The notes below the pieces were generated by a model. It was not told the origin of the DNA. It worked only from the letters and a program-made list of their open reading frames with translations, and did not search any database. A stretch of 64,000 bases of DNA from Aphelenchoides besseyi (lineage: Eukaryota > Nematoda > Chromadorea > Rhabditida > Aphelenchoididae): the NCBI GenBank assembly GCA_024699855.1, contig JAMPIQ010000002.1, positions 17,298,001-17,362,000 on the forward strand. The letters run 5' to 3'. Positions 41,907 through 54,601 of this stretch are shown here, one piece after another. The translations under genes and the position numbers were made by a program. The stretch's first letter is position 1, and the number at the start of each line of letters is the position of its first letter.

Positions 41907-44900
41907 TTAGATTTTACAAGCTACTTGTAAATCACTTCTTAATCGTTTGATAATCTCGTTCTGACTACTGGAATCAAGACTTTCTTCGTTCTCACTAAGA
42001 TTCGGATACTGCTTCAAAAGTAATTGCCACGTATTCAACGGATTAGCGCCATCGAGTAGTCGGCCCAATAGCTTGAAAATGACAATTCGAAAACGATTCG
42101 GTTGGTTTCGGCAGCTTAGTCGGTAATCGGAGAGAACATCGTAATAAAGACGTCGCAGTTGACTCGGAGCTGTTTGATCCCAATAAAGTTGTTTACTGTC
42201 CAAACTCAGTTGCCAAACATCGAGTAAACTGTTCAGAATCCAATAAAATGTGAGACATCTCACCAATGGCTAAAAGACAAGACCTGTAACTGTCGACACT
42301 CGAAGAACACTAACATTCATTGCAATTGCCATGCTCGACTTTTTACGCGAACTCCAAACTTCTTCCCGGAGAATGTGTGCGTAGGATCCTTTGGCATGAA
42401 ACCAAACCATGTTGGCGAATTCTTTTTTGCTCTGATCGTCGTTACAAATCTTTCGTGTGCACAACGCCATTCCAACACCAAGAGCGAGATTACTACAAAA
42501 TCATTTAATAGGCACTTGTTTTGTTTGAGTACCTGTTCAGTAAAAGCTTCGGACATTTGCGTATGAGTGCATAGTGTTTTTGTGCACGTTGATTGTCGCC
42601 GTACTTCCAATAAAGTCCGCACGTGATGACATGCGTCCACCACGTGCACAGCTCATCACCTTGACCTTTCGCCGTTGAGTCCCAATCATTTTGTACGTCG
42701 TCTAAATGTCAATGAAGCCGAGTGATAAGCGAACTGTTATTCAAGTTTTTGGTCTTTTTTGCAGCTCCTTGTTGGAGTGAGAGAAACGTTGTAGATAAGC
42801 AAAAACAGGAAGAAAATTGACGTCCAAAAATGCCTTTCTGCTGTTCAGTTGCTATCAATCGAAAACAAATAAATGGACCACCAAAGAACGTTCTCGATCA
42901 ACAGTTTTGTGCACATGATTTCATGCATAATTGAACTAACCTCTTAATATCGTTTCACGTGGATCGTTTGTGGATTGCGGTTGATCGGAAGTCGAAATGT
43001 TAAGCAACAAGTGCGATATGTCGACAAAATCCATGACACGTAAAGTGGGCGACGAGCTGTTCAGTTGATTCATAAGCAAAGCCAACAAGTGCATTTTGAA
43101 GGCACTCGTTAGACGATCGATTGGTTTTGCTGCAAACAAGCCGTTTTCAACAAACTTTCAATTGAACTTACGAGAATTTAGCGGATTCACAAACGGATAA
43201 TTAGCCATTTGACGGTTGTTGATCAGAATCTCGTTCAATGCGTCGATTTCGGTGAGAAAAGTGCGAGCCAGTGGATGGAAGATCCAACGATAGCATTTCA
43301 TTTCAACGTTGTCCACACTTCCCGACTTCTGTACGTGCCTACGAGCTCGTCGAAGAAAGTAGGCGGAGGTGATCTGACTGACGAATCGTGGCAAACTCTT
43401 CTTCGTTGTCAATGCCGCGTGAATGTAAATGTCCGCTCGTTGCTGATGCGAAACACCGTCACGTGAAATGCCCGCCGATTCGGCCAAATTGACGGCTGAA
43501 AGCGCCAGATTCAAGCCAGACATTGGTCCACTATCTAATGCATCGATTCCGAGCAAATACAACTAAAACGAGAGAATTCATATAAGTGAAAACATTTCCA
43601 ATTACTTGATTCAGTTGATGATACACGATTGCAGTTGTTGCGTGTGATCGACAAACCGTGGGCGCCGAAATCGTCTTCGAGCGTCTTCGTCGAGAAAACC
43701 ATCGACCGATCCAAACGGCGTTGAGAATGTGCCGAATCACTTGCCAAGTTATCGACATAAACTCGTCAAGACCACCGCGTCTGGGTAATGGTCGACCCAA
43801 AATCTAAATTCAAAACCTTTCAAGATCCCAATAATCAGCACTCACATATAAGGCTTCAGATAGTTGACGTTGTGCTTCTTTGTAATTACAACCGACTATC
43901 GCATCCATAGCATTCTGTTTTGTTTTCAAGAATGTCATCCAAGTTGGCGAACGGCAATCAGCAACCGGCTCGCCGTGAATTAGCAAACGAGTCAGAATAA
44001 TGAATACGATGAGCACATTTACAAGCCAAATCAAAGCGTGTCTTGTAAACGCTCTGTGCCACCAATTGCTGCTCTCAGCTTCTATTGTTCATAAAAATGA
44101 TTGATTACTATTGAAGCGACTTACCCATATCAAACGGATAATCACTACCAAAAGCTTTTAACGTACGATGTCGTACGGGAATTCGTCCAATGATGTGATC
44201 AGTTGTTTCCATACCCATGTGAGTCGTATTTTCCGGACCACCAAATAAAATCGAAAACGGATTCCACATTACGACCATGAGCATGAAGACGCACAAGCTC
44301 ACACGTGACTGATTTAACATCTGAGGATTTGTTTTTTTAGATCGACGCGGCGAATTTGAAGCTGAAGACTAAATCAATAGACATATGAAGAGATCAAGAG
44401 CCCGTAAACTTACCGGATCGGAAAGTGGACTTTCCGACGAGTCTCGAGATCTTGTCGACTGTGTCATGTTATTGAATTTGATTGAATGTGCCACAACTAA
44501 CGGTGGTTCGCCTCCCAACGATTTGATGCTTTGCTTCAGAAGACCATTTTCTCTCAACAAGTCCATATTCTGTTGTCTTAGCGAAGTGATATGCTCGATC
44601 GCTTTTCGCAATGTTGCCGATTTACTAAGCTAAAAACAATAAGAAGATTCAATTTAAAATGTGCCGAATAACACAAACCTTCGCTTCTTCCGGAGCCAGC
44701 ATTTCCTTCAGATGATTAATTCGATCGTTGATCGAACATCGATACTTCTTCTCAATTAGATTGTGTGCTGTTCTTCGTTCAGTTCGTGGTCCTTTCTTTC
44801 CGTTTGGATATAGTTGTAACGTTGACGACTCATTGTCCGAATCTTCTCGCCAATCGTTCACGAATCCACTCGCCGAAGATTCGGGACTCACTAGAGGCGG

Positions 44901-46355
44901 AGATAAGTTGGAGGTCTGAACATTAAAGTGAACTAATTGTTATAGATTAATGTACTACCGTTGTTGCGATAGGCGAATCAAGTGATGTTAGCGACTGATT
45001 TCGATGTCCAGCTACTGAAATCATAAGCGGTTGCTGAAGCGATGAGCTGGTTGTAGGCGTAGAATGGAGTTGAATCGACGAACGTTTACGTATTGGATCA
45101 ATGGGTGTTGGAGATGTCGGTTGTCGTTTATCGAGATTGTGTTGCTTTTGAGTACGAATGCGATTGAACTAAAAAAAAAGGCGTTGTTTAAATAGGAAAA
45201 CGTTTAACCAACTTCCGAGGGGGACATTTCCAAGAGCATCTTAATGATTTCTTGTTTCGCATTGTTGGGCGAATCGTTTTGACGTCTCGTCACATCGCTT
45301 TGATTGTAAACAGAGTAGTGAGTAGGATAGTCCTGAAAGCAATGCTTAATTTGCTGATTGTAAAATCAAATGATACTTGTAATTGAGATTCCGCGGCAGT
45401 TTCATCAATGACAACGTGAGAAAGTTGATTCAAATGTGCAGGCAATGGTTTGGTCGTATCGTACGCATAAACGTCCGAGGTATTTGCTGTTTGTACGTTG
45501 TCATATGGAGAATCGTAGTGTTGAAGAGAAACATAAGGCTGTTGTTGAGGATGCAAATCCTGAGTTATAACTTGTTGATAAGCGGAAAGAGACGGAATAT
45601 TGGAGGACGATTGTTGAAAGTCCATTTGATGATCCATCGCTGGTGAACTGTTACTTCGCAAGAATTGTCGTTCAGTTGAAGTTCCGTGCATATTGTAGAC
45701 ATCACTCATTGTGTCCATGGTGTTGTAGTCTGCTTTCACTTCAACTCCACCTTCGAACGGAGATTGAACGTATTGTGAACATTGTTGCATGGATGGACCT
45801 GGACTTGACAGAAGTGGATTTTGTTGATCATCTTGCAGTAATGATACAATTTGTCCAATTTCTTTGTCGTAACTGTTCATCTAAAAATCGAACCTATCAA
45901 GTCAGTATCTCGTTGGTTACTCACGTTTGCTTCAGTAATTGGAGGGTAAGTTGGAAGATCGCGCGCATAAGCGACTTCGTTACGCGAATGATTCTGAGGT
46001 ATAAAGATGTCCGTATCACGCATGTATTGTGGAGACGGAGTACGACTATTGCTGTCATAGAGACCGGGTTGCTCGACAAGCAAGTTATTACGAATGACTT
46101 CTGAAAGTGCAATAACGCCGACCGAAAACTTATAGTGCAGATTTTGAAGTTTAACAACCGATTTTCTTTAGTTTTCCATAGAGTATGAAATCTTATCATG
46201 AGAATTTGCACTTTTACGATTTACAAGTCTCATCATAAAATGTACTTCAATCACCTACCGCTCACGTCGTCCAAATCGCTGTCCAACGAGAGAAATGGAT
46301 CTTGGTGGAAAACGTTTTCGCCCAATTCCATAGCGTTATCTTTTGAACGCTCCAT
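41907..46355 (-). CDS. sbp-1: SREBP transcription factor (SBP-1), membrane-bound bHLH-Zip
   Basis: About 14 exons with mostly 40-60 nt introns. ATG at 46353-46355 comes after a TTTAACCATAG acceptor; stop TAA at 41907-41909. Order of parts: acidic N-terminal activation segment ([10 protein letters not shown]); long Gln/Ser/Pro-rich region; b[23 protein letters not shown] with the SREBP-specific Tyr in the basic region (about 44700-44780); leucine zipper ([20 protein letters not shown], about 44530-44605); TM1 [20 protein letters not shown] (about 44260-44318), where NQSR matches the DRSR site-2 cleavage context; a short luminal loop with RTLK, fitting the site-1 protease pattern; TM2 [20 protein letters not shown] (about 43980-44040); then the SCAP-binding-type regulatory C terminus. 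In worms and mammals this factor sits in the ER and, when cleaved, activates fatty-acid and related lipid genes in the nucleus. No frame breaks were seen. Confidence 0.92.
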
Positions 46356-47829
46356 GATTGCCAATGCATGTGAATATTGAATCTATGGTTAAAATCAATG
46401 GTTGTATTTCAAATCTGAAAGAAACAGCTGGTTAGTGTGTTTGATTGCTAATCGCGTTCTGAAGTTACAAACATCGTCAATTATTGCGCATCCTGCAAAA
46501 ACGTTGAACGGAAACGAGCGACGTGCGAGACCCCGAAAACGGCAATCAAAAAAGTGAACGGTCATGACAAACAATCATATTGAAAGAGCATGCAATCAAC
46601 TTCGATTGGTATTCCGAGAGGCACACTGTACGCCTTTTGTCTCACAACTTGTAGCCGCCGAAGTGTGTGTTCTCGACTACTTTATTGCCCGCCCTAACTT
46701 TCGAACTTGGCTATCAATCAAATTTCGATCTAATCACGTCGTTCAGCGACAGAAACTAATGGCAATTGATTTGATTGAGTGTTGAATTTGAATGCTTTTT
46801 AACATCATCAACTGCTCAATCACTTAAATATCAAATAAAATTAAAAAAAATCCGATAGAAAGAAGTCTTTAGGTAAATGCGATTAAATTAACGTGCGTTC
46901 GAAAGAACATAAACGCATAGTTCGTCATCGAAAGCAGTCGAGACGACAACGCTCATTTGCCCTCTCACCTCCACTCACCCCCCTCGAGCCGATCAATGAG
47001 AAACGTCTTCGCTTATCATTCTGGACTCAATTTTGCCACCCGCAATAATCGTAAACTCATGCAGGTTGTCGGCTTCGAATCTAGTTGTTTCAATTCAAAA
47101 TGACATAGCAATCCTTTTGCTTTGCACGGTGATATAACAAGCTGATTGAACAACACAAGAAAACTTTTAGTCGTTTATCTCAGCTGACAAGTCTTCTTAG
47201 AGTTCTTATGCACGATCAACAGTCCATAATTCGCACCAATAACCGAAATTCGATTAGCAGATAAACTGAATGTCGCGCTCTTAGTCGCTTAGACACGACA
47301 ACATTTGCGGCGTGATCGGTCCGTTGATTAAAACGTGACTGCGATGTTATGACGAAACAACTGCAAACGAAGACTTCGCAGTTTCTAGGTATACGACGAC
47401 TACTCTTTTTTATCATGTGTCAGCAGAACAACAAACCCACGTGCAATATCGACAACGGAATTCCCTTTTTGCGTCATTTCGATCAGAGATGAGTTGATAT
47501 TTTGGCTGTTTGCCAGTCGATTATCAGTAATACAACGGTTGTGACAATCTCTGATTAATTGAAGGCACGTGTGTGACTTTTCAATATTGTTAGTGAATAC
47601 AAGACCTTGTGAGCTTCCAAAATGTTTCGTAATCGTTTATTATCACTAACCGACAAATGAATGTAAAGGCACAAATTCGATTAACCAGTTTCGTTTTTAT
47701 TGTGACAAAATGAATCCCGTAGTTTTGTGGTTATAACACAGAAGATGAAGTATTTACAAAAAAAGTTAAAACGAACTGAGCTTCCACCATAAAAGACCAT
47801 GTCCTTTGAGTATATGACTGATGGATTGC
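46356..47829. other. 1.5 kb upstream of sbp-1, facing the SLC35A 3' end; no gene supported
   Basis: One plus-strand frame (46564-46785, 73 residues, starting MTNNHIERACNQLRLVFREA) begins with a plausible ATG but has no family features. AATAAAATTAAAA near 46834 could be a signal for it. The stretch CCTCTCACCTCCACTCACCC near 46961-46980 is a C-rich spot. Confidence 0.35.
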
Positions 47830-49089
47830 TTATTCGTTCACCGAGTTGTAGAGGATAATTGCACTGCACACAATTGCCGAGCCAAACACGAAGTACAGTC
47901 CCAAAGTAATTCCATCAAAGAAGATCATCGACAAAACAACCACGAGAATAATTGAAATTGCGGAGGCAAAACTTTTGTGAAGATTGTCGAGATACTTCAT
48001 AACCAACGAAATGTAAATGCCGCCTACTGAGAGGAAGCCTGAAATACAAATTGAAAAGTCGAATCAATAGTTAATTTAACTTACCAATCACAAAAAAAAC
48101 TTCCATACTGTAACCGAAGAAGAATCCTTTGGACCATAAATGAGTTGAGTCCTTTCCAATGACACCTATACCCGCTGAGACTACACCACAGATGTACATT
48201 TGCATATTCCGGATCCAAAGTGAAGTGTTCGTCTCATCCTTCAACATCTTCTCAAAATAGACTCCAGCGAAACCGGCGGTAATACACGTCGATAAGACGG
48301 CCATAAGACCAATAAATGGATTTTCGTCGCGTGAAGAAGATTGCGACGATTCTCCGATGTTGTTCAACTAAATTAACATCTTGAAATTATTTAAATGTTG
48401 ACTTCTAACACCTGAACAGCAGCAACACCAACAAAGAGGAGAACAATTGCGGCCCAACGACGAAACGAGAATTGACGACCAAGAAATAGAATCATGAAGA
48501 GCGCGGTGGTTACAATTTTCAGTTGAGTTGTCACCTTAAAAGCACATAAAGATCACAACAACAAGAAGAACGTACCTGATAGACCGCTGCATTCAAATTC
48601 GATAGAGCGACAAAGTCCAAATTATTTTGGAGTGCATATGCGATAGATGGAACGCTCATCTTCAACAGCTCCGTTGGTCTGTTCACGAGCTCACGTTTCA
48701 CCACCTAAACATCAAACAATACGCTGCAAATTCCACTCACCAACATTGTGTGTGTCACACTGAAATGGTTGTCGTAGAAGACCATTCCAATCGAAATACC
48801 CAACTTGATAAACTCGGCCATGAAAACAACGGTCGGAGGTGAATACAACTAAAAGCCAAGAAGCTCACTGATTAATCGAAAGGAAGCTCACGTGTTCTTT
48901 GTCGACTGTTGATCGTGTGTGTCGAACCAAAAGCGTGTATCCGGTCCACAGGAATGTCATCGTAGAAATAACATAGATCTTAAACGACAAACTCGACGAC
49001 GATCCCGACTGTCGTTTATGAGATTGTTCGATGTGTTCGGCATTGGTTGGCAGCAAAAGCTCTTCGTCGTCTTTTGCATTTCTGCTCAT
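47830..49089 (-). CDS. Nucleotide-sugar transporter, SLC35A (UDP-galactose/UDP-GlcNAc type)
   Basis: Six exons, ATG at 49087-49089 after a CGACTTTTTAG acceptor, stop TAA at 47830-47832. The N terminus is cytosolic and acidic with [10 protein letters not shown]1 includes [19 protein letters not shown]. Family blocks follow: [15 protein letters not shown], then [20 protein letters not shown] and LNAAVYQ (the conserved YALQNNL...NLDAATYQV region), [33 protein letters not shown] (the AGVYFEK(I/M)LK hallmark) and [16 protein letters not shown]. The last TM pair includes [19 protein letters not shown]. Such proteins exchange UDP-sugars for UMP across the Golgi membrane for glycosylation. Which UDP-sugar cannot be told from sequence alone. 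Confidence 0.9.
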
Positions 49090-52000
49090 CACTCGCGATG
49101 CTAAAAAGTCGAGGTTCAGAGAAAAATTGGAACAATCGAAATTTTCGTTTAGACCAAAAAAATTCTTCAAAGCCGATTAACGTGTTTACGAGCAAAAAGA
49201 TAAGCCGAAACGTGGGTAAAATCGTTCGAACGAAACGTGTTCACTTTTCGAGCACTTGGAATCACGACTGCAGTCGGAAAGAACATTGGAGAGTAAATTT
49301 ACAGACGTCAAACTCTCTGATTTCTCGTAAAAATTCGACTTTTCCAACAAGAATTTTGCGTCCTTTTGCTCCGGAAACACGTCGACCGCTTCGAAGCAAA
49401 AAGAAAGATCGCGAGCTCGGTGTTTGTTTCCGCTTCCAAAAAACAAACCACGTACTTTCGAACCCAAATAGTCACGAATCCAAATACTTTTCTGTGCGAT
49501 TATCTTCAGCGATCTAATCGGCAGAAAAGTGGAGCAAATTCGACATATTCGACGAGCTGAGATCGAATCACTTATTCCTCAACTACGAATAGCCATTGAA
49601 AAGATAGAATGCCAAGACGGCGGTCCGCTTCGATCTTCAGCGATTGATTGGCAAAAGCTTGTCCTTAGGTTCTGTGGATCTCAAAAAGTTTATGGTGGAA
49701 ATTAACGAAGCAAGTGATTAAAATTGATTCTCTGAACTCTTCGGACTCAGGAATTGCTTGGTGCAAGTATTTCGTTTGGCATCAAAGAGAACAAACACCC
49801 ACATTCGAAAGTGAAGAACAACGACAAATCGATTAAGTTCATTGTTTTTGGTTAACCTCAAGGCCGGACAACCAAAACATCGTCATTTTGCAGGGTGGGT
49901 AAAATTTCGTTGCCGGTAGCGGTAAAAAAACGAAGTAAACCACGCCTAAATGCAAAAAAGCATCGAGCATCAGTCGACAGTTTTTACGATCAGTTGCGCA
50001 TGTTTGGGTTTTTACAAGCCTTCGGCAATGATAGGCGAATAAAAACTTCGATTGGTTTCATTGACTATACGCTTACTTACACACTCCGTTGTCTCACCAC
50101 TATGCTTCCTACTGTCGATGCTGATGTTGTTTGAAGTTTGGGGAAATGAGCGATTTCTATCGTGAGCATAGTGTTAAGAGTCGAATATAAAAAAATTGGA
50201 TTGAAAAACCGCGACATCACTGCGCCGACGATGCAGAAAGTTTTTCGTTGTTCTTGTCGGCGATTGCCTTTCGGTTTTTTATTGAAGTAACGGCGACAAA
50301 GAAATTGGTTTGTCTGCGCTATGAATCATGTTGCCTTAGGTGGCAATGTTGCTGTTTTATTGGTGTAGGCAGCTTCGTTGATTGAATGCTAACGAAAACA
50401 TAACTTCGATTCTACGGAAAAGTTCGAATCGAACCGTTTGTTTGAGCGTGGTAGTTCTTTTGGATTTCAGCAGAAAAGTTATCAGTCGTGGAGTTACATG
50501 TGTTTGAAGCTTCCAAAGTGTCCAGCAATCTGTTTACCTGCACATGCGACACTTTCGCTGATTTCGTTTACACTTCCAGATGTCCGACGGGAATTTTCAG
50601 TGGTTGCGACCAAATGGTGGAATGAGGATTCGAAAAAACTAACTAAAAAACTTACCTGTCATCTCGAGTAAAATCGCTCGCGGCGATTCGGTTCGAAATC
50701 GCTGTGGTGGCCAACGATCAACTAAGAGCCCTTTGATGACTCCGATTTCAAAGTTGGTTGCGGCGGTCAGCGGACGTCTTCCACAATCTTAAACGTCAAA
50801 TAGTGACGTGAATTTGACGATTACCAGGTAGTTTTCTGTGGTCACATTCCTTTGGCTCTATGTGCCTCTTACTAATTTGGTGTTTTCTCGAGTTATTGTT
50901 CTTTTGTCGGAAAATGGAGCTGATGTCAAGGTCCTTTTCGGATGTAATTTTCATTCTCTCGTCTGATATGAAATTTCTAAACGACAAAATTTGTACTGCA
51001 CGTCCAACTTCTTGGTGTGCACGTGTTCAAAAGGATATTGAATACAATGCTCGAGAATAATTTACCTCGGCACTACTTTTGACCAATTTGGATCTGTCGG
51101 CAATCGGCGATGCGTGAATTTGAGTTATCGTACTCCTTAATTTGTCTTCTCATGAGTCACTGACTACTTTTTGTGAGTAATAGACGGCAGTTTTATACCC
51201 TGAATTATTGATTTCTTCTTCTGCTCATTAGTTTTTAGCAATAACGCGGCATTTAAACTGCTCATTCCGACCCTATCCGCTGATCATTAAAGTTGATGAC
51301 GGAAACCTTCTTGTCGTTTAGTGGCGATCGATTTCAAGTCACTTTTTCTGGTCACTTCAGTGTAGAGTTTTCTATTCGATAACCGTCGATTAACCATCTT
51401 TGTTTAATGTTAATTTAGAAATCGACAGGAACTTTTCTATTGTTTTAAACCAAAAAGAAAGGATGATTAGTGGAAGCTATAAGTCGGACAAGACGGTCAG
51501 TTTTTCGCACTTGTTTTGTCCTTAAGTGGACCGTTGAGTTACAGAGAAGCTGTTAATTCGAATGGACTTTAATGCACGTTTGTCGGTTTTTGTTTTAGTT
51601 CTAAGCGGCGCCAACTGGCAGCATATTTTCAAGACGAAATTGGTCCTTTCTCTCGACTCCTTTAACGACAATAACTCGGGAATTTTGAGCGCAAGGATTC
51701 AGTCGGAAAATTGGTTTTCATATGTGGCAAAGAGCAACTCCCGATGTTGACGAAGAAGGAAGTAGTTGTTCTAATGCGTTCGGTAAAGTCAAAAAGTTTC
51801 GGATTTGAAATGAAAGCAAGTGTTCGAACTCGTCCAAACGGGCCTTCGATTTCACTTCAATGTTTAGACTTTCACTGCGCGAAATTTGTCATTGTTTCGC
51901 GATTGAATTTAAACAAAATAGGCGACCAACTCTCTTCGTTTGTTTGCACTGACGACCACACTGTTTCCAAGTATGTTTGGTTGGAATGGAAAGATTGGGG

Positions 52001-53176
52001 CCATTTTGAGTGATAACTTTGTTCCCATCTTTCGAGATAAACGTTGAGTGTTAGAGCCGAGAAAACATCTGCAGAGACGTTTGTCCTCACGAGATGTTTT
52101 TTCGCTAATAGATCATGACTGAGATTTCGAGAGCTGCAGAGTTCCGAATCAAGACTCGTGTTCTTTGTTTTTCATACCAGTGGTCTCGTAAGGAATTTAT
52201 TACCAACTCGAGCATAGTTGGATATAATACGCGTGAACAAAATGGAGCTTTTTTCGAGGGAAATCCTCATTTCGTCACGTTCCACATTCCATCGACCTTC
52301 GTTCCCGTTTTTATTAGCCAATCTTCTTTATCGGCCATTTCGACCGTTTTGTGTTTGTTCGGTTCTGTGATCCTTCTAATCAATTGAATTGTTTTATACA
52401 AACCGGCCGTAATTGATTTACAACTAACATGTTCGTGGGCAACGTGATGTTTTGAACTTCAGATTCCGCGAAACGTTTTGTGTCCTTTTGGCCACCATAT
52501 CGTTAGATACGTCTTGCCCGCTTCCAAGTAAAATTCAATTCTTATCGACAATGTATAGTTTGATGTTAAGTCCCTCGTTGATTACATCGCGAATCAACGC
52601 TAATGACTAATATGGTTTCTACGTGCATTTCCAGTGATTGTTCGTTTCGAAAATTGAAGATATCGAATTTCTAGTCTACAGTAATGACTAATCAGTTGAG
52701 ATGATCACTTCGAAACGTATCACGCGGTTTGTTTACATGCTTCGGGAATAAAAGAGACTAGTCGTCAACGTCCATTCTTCATCATCTCTGATTCTTTGCG
52801 CGTTTAAATTGGGCTAATCATCTTCCTTTGCAAACTAACTACTTTCGCCAACTTCCTTAAGCGATTGTTCGTTGAGCAGCATATTCGATTGTCCTCAAAG
52901 CCCAGAATCTGTGACCTTTACCATCTCAAATGATTTCATAAGATGACGCATTCATTGTGTTAAAAGTAACATCAGTGAGGGCGTTTCACGCGAGAATGAA
53001 AGTCGAGACAAAATGTCCTGTTTTCGAATGTCTGAGCAAAAACTTTCAGGAGAACGCGTCGTTTTCATTTCGTATTTAACGCCTAGTTGAAACAGACAAT
53101 ATCCGGATTGTCTGAGCGTGTATGATGACTCGTGGATTATGAAATTAATCATTCTCATCAGACATAGAATTCTGGA
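49090..53176. other. 4 kb spacer; no gene supported
   Basis: Many short frames on both strands, none over about 160 codons, none with a recognised domain or splice pattern. The longest (49047-49517 plus) overlaps the SLC35A start antisense and is Lys/Arg/Ser rich without homology. The region probably holds the promoters of SLC35A and of the Ly6-like gene. Confidence 0.4.
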
Positions 53177-53744
53177 ATGAGTACGACGAGAATGATCAGG
53201 ACGTGTTTTTGGCTTCGACTGTTCGTCTTTTACATTTTGGGTTCGACGATTGTCTACGGGTTACGATGCAAATGTGTTTGTTTATAACGAAATTATTCAA
53301 TTAATCTTTTGATTCTTACAGACACAGAACAGTAATCGAATTCCATGTCAAGACGGCGTTTGTGATGTTGAAAGCGGTAACTCAGGTATCTTCCTAAGAC
53401 GTTGTATGAAAAACTACTGGGCATATTTAGCGTGTCTAACTCTCGATCATCCCACCAGTGGAAGACATTACGCGTGCAGTACAAGTGTTTTACCGGAGGC
53501 TCAATGCATCGATAAAACGAGCAAAAGTGGACAGGTCGTGAAAGTCTGTTCTTGTGGAAGCAACTACGATAGCACTTCTGATTTCTGCAATTATAAGCTT
53601 TGGCCTGACAGATCATCACGCTACGACTACGAACTGGACAATGACCCTACGAACGACGCCGTTTCTCTGACGAATCAGTGCGCTATGTTCGCATCACTGT
53701 TTACTTCTTGTGCTATCATTCATTTTCGATATCTCTTCATTTAA
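53177..53744 (+). CDS. Secreted/GPI-anchored Ly6-uPAR-like cysteine-rich protein
   Basis: Exons 53177-53275 and 53322-53744, joined over a 46-nt intron (GTTTGT...TTACAG), give 173 residues. The N terminus is a signal peptide (LRLFVFYILGSTIVYG). The mature part has about 13 cysteines in a three-finger-like pattern: LRCKC, IPCQDGVCD, RRCMKNYWAYLACL, YACSTS, AQCIDK, VCSCGS, and the closing DFCNY, which resembles the C...DFCN signature of Ly6 domains. The C terminus is a hydrophobic tail (MFASLFTSCAIIHFRYLFI) of the kind replaced by a GPI anchor. The protein is expected outside the cell or on its surface. The orthologue is not identified. Confidence 0.75.
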
Positions 53745-54084
53745 ATGTTCTTTTACTTCCAAAAACTTCAGGTATTTGTGTTTTTTAACAGAGTCACGGA
53801 TATTTCCACTTCGCTAGTTGTCGCTTCAATTCAGAGCTTCTTTGCCCGATCGCTTTGAAACTCTTCGTTATCCAACAACGTAGTAACCATTGACTTACTC
53901 GAAAACTAGTTTATAGATATTGTTACTGTTTTGTCATTTGAATTGCTATCGAAGTAAAATATTCGCATTTGAGTAGTAAATCGTTTACATCAGACTTTCT
54001 ATTCATTTGTGTTTGACCGCTAGTCGCACGGTTGTAGAGAAATAACATCAATTAACCGTCTTCGTCGATAAAATCGAAAAATTT

Positions 54085-54330
54085 CTACCGCTTGACTATT
54101 TCCGTTTTGTTACTCATTCCAACGTCTCGGAGTTTTTTAAACTCGAGACCTAAAACCGCTATCGCTAAACTGACGAGCACGAGATGGGCCGTCACAGGAA
54201 ATACGGTCGTTGTCGTTTGTTCACGTTGAGTCATGATCCGGAAATCGACGTTCCTCGCACCACAAAGAATCATCCTGACTTTGCTTCCATCCTCCGTCGC
54301 AATAACCTTCTTACGACAAAGTGATGTTTT
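54085..54330 (-). CDS. Possible C-terminal exon of another membrane/GPI protein
   Basis: The minus-strand frame ends at TGA-type stop 54085-54087 and includes VRMILCGARNVDF and a hydrophobic segment VFPVTAHLVLVSLAIAVLGL followed by basic residues (GLEFKKLRD). Upstream the same frame reads TSKTSLCRKKVIATEDG before a stop. No acceptor or start was found that makes a full gene. It may be the last exon of an unresolved gene or chance. Confidence 0.25.
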   Translation of the reverse strand, partial: KTSLCRKKVIATEDGSKVRMILCGARNVDFRIMTQREQTTTTVFPVTAHLVLVSLAIAVLGLEFKKLRDVGMSNKTEIVKR

Positions 54331-54601
54331 CGACGTGAGTTTATTATCAAAAGTTCAAAGTGAAAATAGAAATTAGGACTATAAGGCAAGCTTGGAAATC
54401 GCTATCGCTACCACATATTTACAATATTCAACTTAAAAATATGAACTGAATATGAGGAGTAGACCCGAGAAAATGCGGAAACGTAAAGCTGAGAGTTTTG
54501 TTCAGCGACTAAGGAAAAGTGAAGAAAGACGATCACACAAATGTTACCATTTCATATGAGCAAAACCGGTAGATTAACAATCCAATTGCGGCAAACAACC
54601 C

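Noticed and set aside
49047..49517. 156-codon plus-strand ORF
   Set aside because: It overlaps the 5' end of the SLC35A gene antisense, has a biased Lys/Arg/Ser composition and no recognisable feature.
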